DNA from: Adiantum capillus-veneris | Taxonomy: Eukaryota > Streptophyta > Polypodiopsida > Polypodiales > Pteridaceae | Assembly: GCA_014529385.2 (NCBI GenBank) | Contig: CM043944.1 | Coordinates: forward strand, 174,926,740-174,990,739 | Direction: 5' to 3' | DNA: 64,000 nt | Shown: piece after piece, positions 61,901-64,000 of the stretch | Layout of the letters: the number at the start of each line of letters is the position of its first letter | Numbering within the stretch: position 1 is the stretch's first letter | Made by a program: the position numbers and the translations under genes | Notes under the pieces: generated by a model | The model's input: the letters and a program-made list of their open reading frames with translations, nothing else | What the model was told of the DNA's origin: nothing | The model's database searches: none

Positions 61901-62988
61901 AATCACCGAGGGCATGGTACCATAAATTTCACAAGTTTATGCTTTCTCAAGGCTACAAACATAGTGAGTTCAATCACTGTCTATTTACAAAGAAGGCTAA
62001 GGATGGTAGTTGGCTGATCCTTATTTTGTATGTGGATGACATGTTGATTGCTGGCAAGCACTTGGAAGAAATTTCAGCTTTGAAGTCAAAGATGGCAAAA
62101 TCGTTTGACATGAAAGACATGGGTGAGGCAAGTCATATACTTGGTATGCGCATTGAGAGAGACAGATCAAAGAAGTTGATTTGGTTATCTCAAACAGAGT
62201 ATATTGACAAGGTTTTGCAACGTTTCAATATGGAGAACGGAAAGGCACTGAGTGTTCCATTGCCACCATATGTGAAACTTAGCAAATAAGATTGTCTTGT
62301 GTCTGAGGAAGAACAGGCTGAAATGGATAAGATTCCATATGCGTCTGCAGTGGGTAGTTTGATGTATGCAATGATTGCTACTCGCCCAGACATTGCATTT
62401 GCAGTGGGAGTAGTAAGTCGATACATGTCAAACCCAGGCAAGAAACATTGGGAGGCAGTGAAAGGAATATTGAGATACCTAAAAGCTACAAAGAGTATGC
62501 GTATATGCTATGGGAGTCAGGAGCTAAGTGTAAAGGGTTTTACAGACTCAGATTATGCAGGTGACTTAGACAACCGAAGGTCTACGTTAGGGTATGTCTT
62601 TACATTGGCTGGTGGAGCAGTATCATGGTGTTCTAGATTACAAGATTGTGTTACTCAGTCTACTATAGAGGCTGAATATGTTGCAGCATCAGAGGCATGC
62701 AAAGAATCAATTTGGCTTAATCGACTAGTAACAGATTTGGGAATCAAAGAAGAGATGCCTGTGTTATATTGTGATAGTCAAAGTACTATACAATTGGCTC
62801 GCAATCCAGTTTATCACTCAAAGACAAAGCATGTGGATGTGAAGTATCATTTCATCAGGGAAATGCTCGAGGATAAGCAACTTCAGCTTGTCAAAGTTCA
62901 CACCACAGAAAATCCTACTGATCTACTTACAAAAGGACTTCCCTCAGAGAGCTTTGCGCATTTTCGCAAGCAGTTAGGTGTAGGGTAG
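59000..62988 (+). pseudogene. copia gag-pol, plus copy
   Basis: A nearly complete polyprotein in four pieces. 59000-60766: gag (LDGTNFPLWKKQIWHVL), zinc knuckle CYHCGKKGHMKRDC at residues 235-248, protease WIIDSGASLHVSP near 319, integrase zinc domain and first D. A 10-bp duplication at 60711-60730 shifts the frame; 60735-61112 carries NGVTERMNR. A 2-bp loss near 61109 shifts it again; 61126-62289 holds RT (YVDDMLIAGK). A CAA-to-TAA change at 62287 stops it; 62299-62988 holds RNase H (DSDYAGDLDNRRSTLG) to the end. Order protease-integrase-RT-RNase H defines Ty1/copia. Confidence 0.92.
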
Positions 62989-63077
62989 TACATCACTTCT
63001 CTACATTTCTTGTATATTAGCTTGTATAGTAGCTTCTCTCACACTTAAAGTACCACATTGGACTTTAAGTGGGAGGT

Positions 63078-63269
63078 TGTTGGGGTATAAAGCCCAATGT
63101 GGTCGCCCAGGTAAGTGGGCGGGCCGCCAGGTATGTACACATATTCTTTTGTAAAAACCTAATAAGAACTCACTATGCTCTACACATTACAGTAGAGCGA
63201 GTTCACCATATCGTCGTGCTCTTCTTCTCGCACTCTCTCTCACGTCGCACTTCCGCTCGTACTCCTTCA
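63078..63269 (+). repeat. 3' LTR of the plus copia copy
   Basis: 192 bp, TGTTGGGGTATAAAG...ACTCCTTCA, preceded by the polypurine tract aagtgggaggt (63067-63077). Confidence 0.92.
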
Positions 63270-64000
63270 AGGGGATGGTGTAGGACTTGAGGAACTTGTC
63301 CCACATGCCCTCCCTTCACTTGAGGTCCTAGTCTTTATATATAAAGTAGTGTGTATAGTATTTCATAAGACTGAGGACTGAGGCCTAGGCCTAGGCTCAA
63401 GCTCGGGGGAATGATCCCAATCCAGATCCTTCCTTTTAAGATAAGGTTTTTTTAATTTTATTTTTTATTTGAGTTTTCTTTTTAGTCCCAGATATCTCGA
63501 GCATTTTTTCCTCTTTATTTTACTTTTTTCAAAAAATCTTTTTTCTAAGGATAATGTTGTCGCGTGGGCAACGAGCTCACGCGCACGCACAACAACTCCT
63601 AACAGCTCTGTCTAACCTCCTTGCAGCTAACACAGCTAATTACCACTAATCACCCCTACTCACACACTATCTAACACAGAATTGCACACTCACAGACAGT
63701 CAACCTTCTCATTGTCTACTCTAATGCTCACTATCTACACTAACTAACACAACAAAACTGCTTACTCACATAGTACTCAATCTACTCACAGAGCACATTA
63801 CAGATTCACACCAACTAGCAGATCTACTAACACTTGCACATTACAGACCTTAGCAAATCTAACAGAAAACCTACACATTTCAACACTAATAGATTCTAAC
63901 AAACCTACACATTTCAACACTAATAGATTCTAACAAACCTTTTAAACCAGCGCATTACAGTCACTTAGCAGCTCTACACAAACTAATAGATTCTAACAAA
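63270..64000. other. right edge: TATA-like site, G-poor tract, 34-bp repeats
   Basis: 63270-63420 has a minus-strand TATA-like tatatataaag near 63340 and may continue family X. From about 63590 to the end the plus strand is C/A-rich and very poor in G. A 34-bp unit (cctacacatttcaacac...) starts at 63870 and 63904, with a third partial at about 63980. No coding region. Confidence 0.5.

Larger units (their letters stand above)
54816..63269. mobile_element. inverted composite of two copia copies
   Basis: A minus-strand partial copia (54816-58035: LTR, polypurine tract, pol) is joined head-to-head with a plus-strand copy (58036-63269: leader, gag-pol, polypurine tract, LTR). Both outer ends are the U5 end of the same 192-bp LTR, and neither copy has a 5' LTR next to its leader. 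The shared part (54816-58030 and 60250-63269) is nearly identical. It may have entered as one rearranged cDNA. Confidence 0.75.

Overview
The window is a stack of decayed and nested transposable elements from the nuclear genome of a land plant. The element types point to plants: a Ty3 element of the dual-RNase H (Tat-like) type with 2.65-kb LTRs, chromodomain-bearing Ty3 elements primed by initiator tRNA-Met, a Ty1/copia element, a kelch-type gene fragment, and several (GT)n tracts of 120-150 bp. Two different Penelope-like elements (PLEs) suggest a seedless plant such as a fern or lycophyte; that is inference. I see no intact host gene, no rRNA or tRNA gene and no CRISPR array.

Region 1 (1-25,000). 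A minus-strand PLE (PLE1) lies between (GT)n tracts. Its broken body (5,993-9,185) reads, in order, a possible N-terminal GIY-YIG nuclease, a CxC linker and a reverse transcriptase (RT). It is flanked by two direct copies of a 2.5-kb segment that behave like pseudo-LTRs. One copy is split at a CTAG site by a young 12.3-kb Tat-like element (9,576-21,856). The other copy preserves the empty site. The Tat-like element has gag-protease-RT-RNase H-RNase H and integrase in one frame interrupted by a single TAG. Between its primer-binding site and gag it carries four small ORFs that form two paralogous pairs.

Region 2 (25,000-34,800). This holds diverged tandem repeats, an F-box/kelch-type pseudogene, a 5'-truncated chromodomain Ty3 element, and a low-copy repeat (copy A) with exon-like blocks.

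Region 3 (34,800-44,950). A second PLE (PLE2) has an RT but no visible nuclease. It is bracketed by 190-bp repeats that each contain a degenerate hammerhead-ribozyme-like fold. It is interrupted by LTR fragments and by the 3' end of an unusual LTR family, here called X. Copy A' and a 1.4-kb LTR with a tRNA-Met primer site follow.

Region 4 (44,950-64,000). A minus-strand X element (gag, zinc knuckles, protease) is split by a complete 5.95-kb chromodomain Ty3 element (TSD GACGT) and by an 8.45-kb inverted composite of two copia copies with the same LTR terminus at both outer ends. Joining the two X fragments through their shared overlap gives gag-protease-WxPK ORF-PPT-LTR with no RT or integrase, which suggests a non-autonomous family. 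The right edge is a G-poor, C/A-rich stretch with 34-bp repeats.
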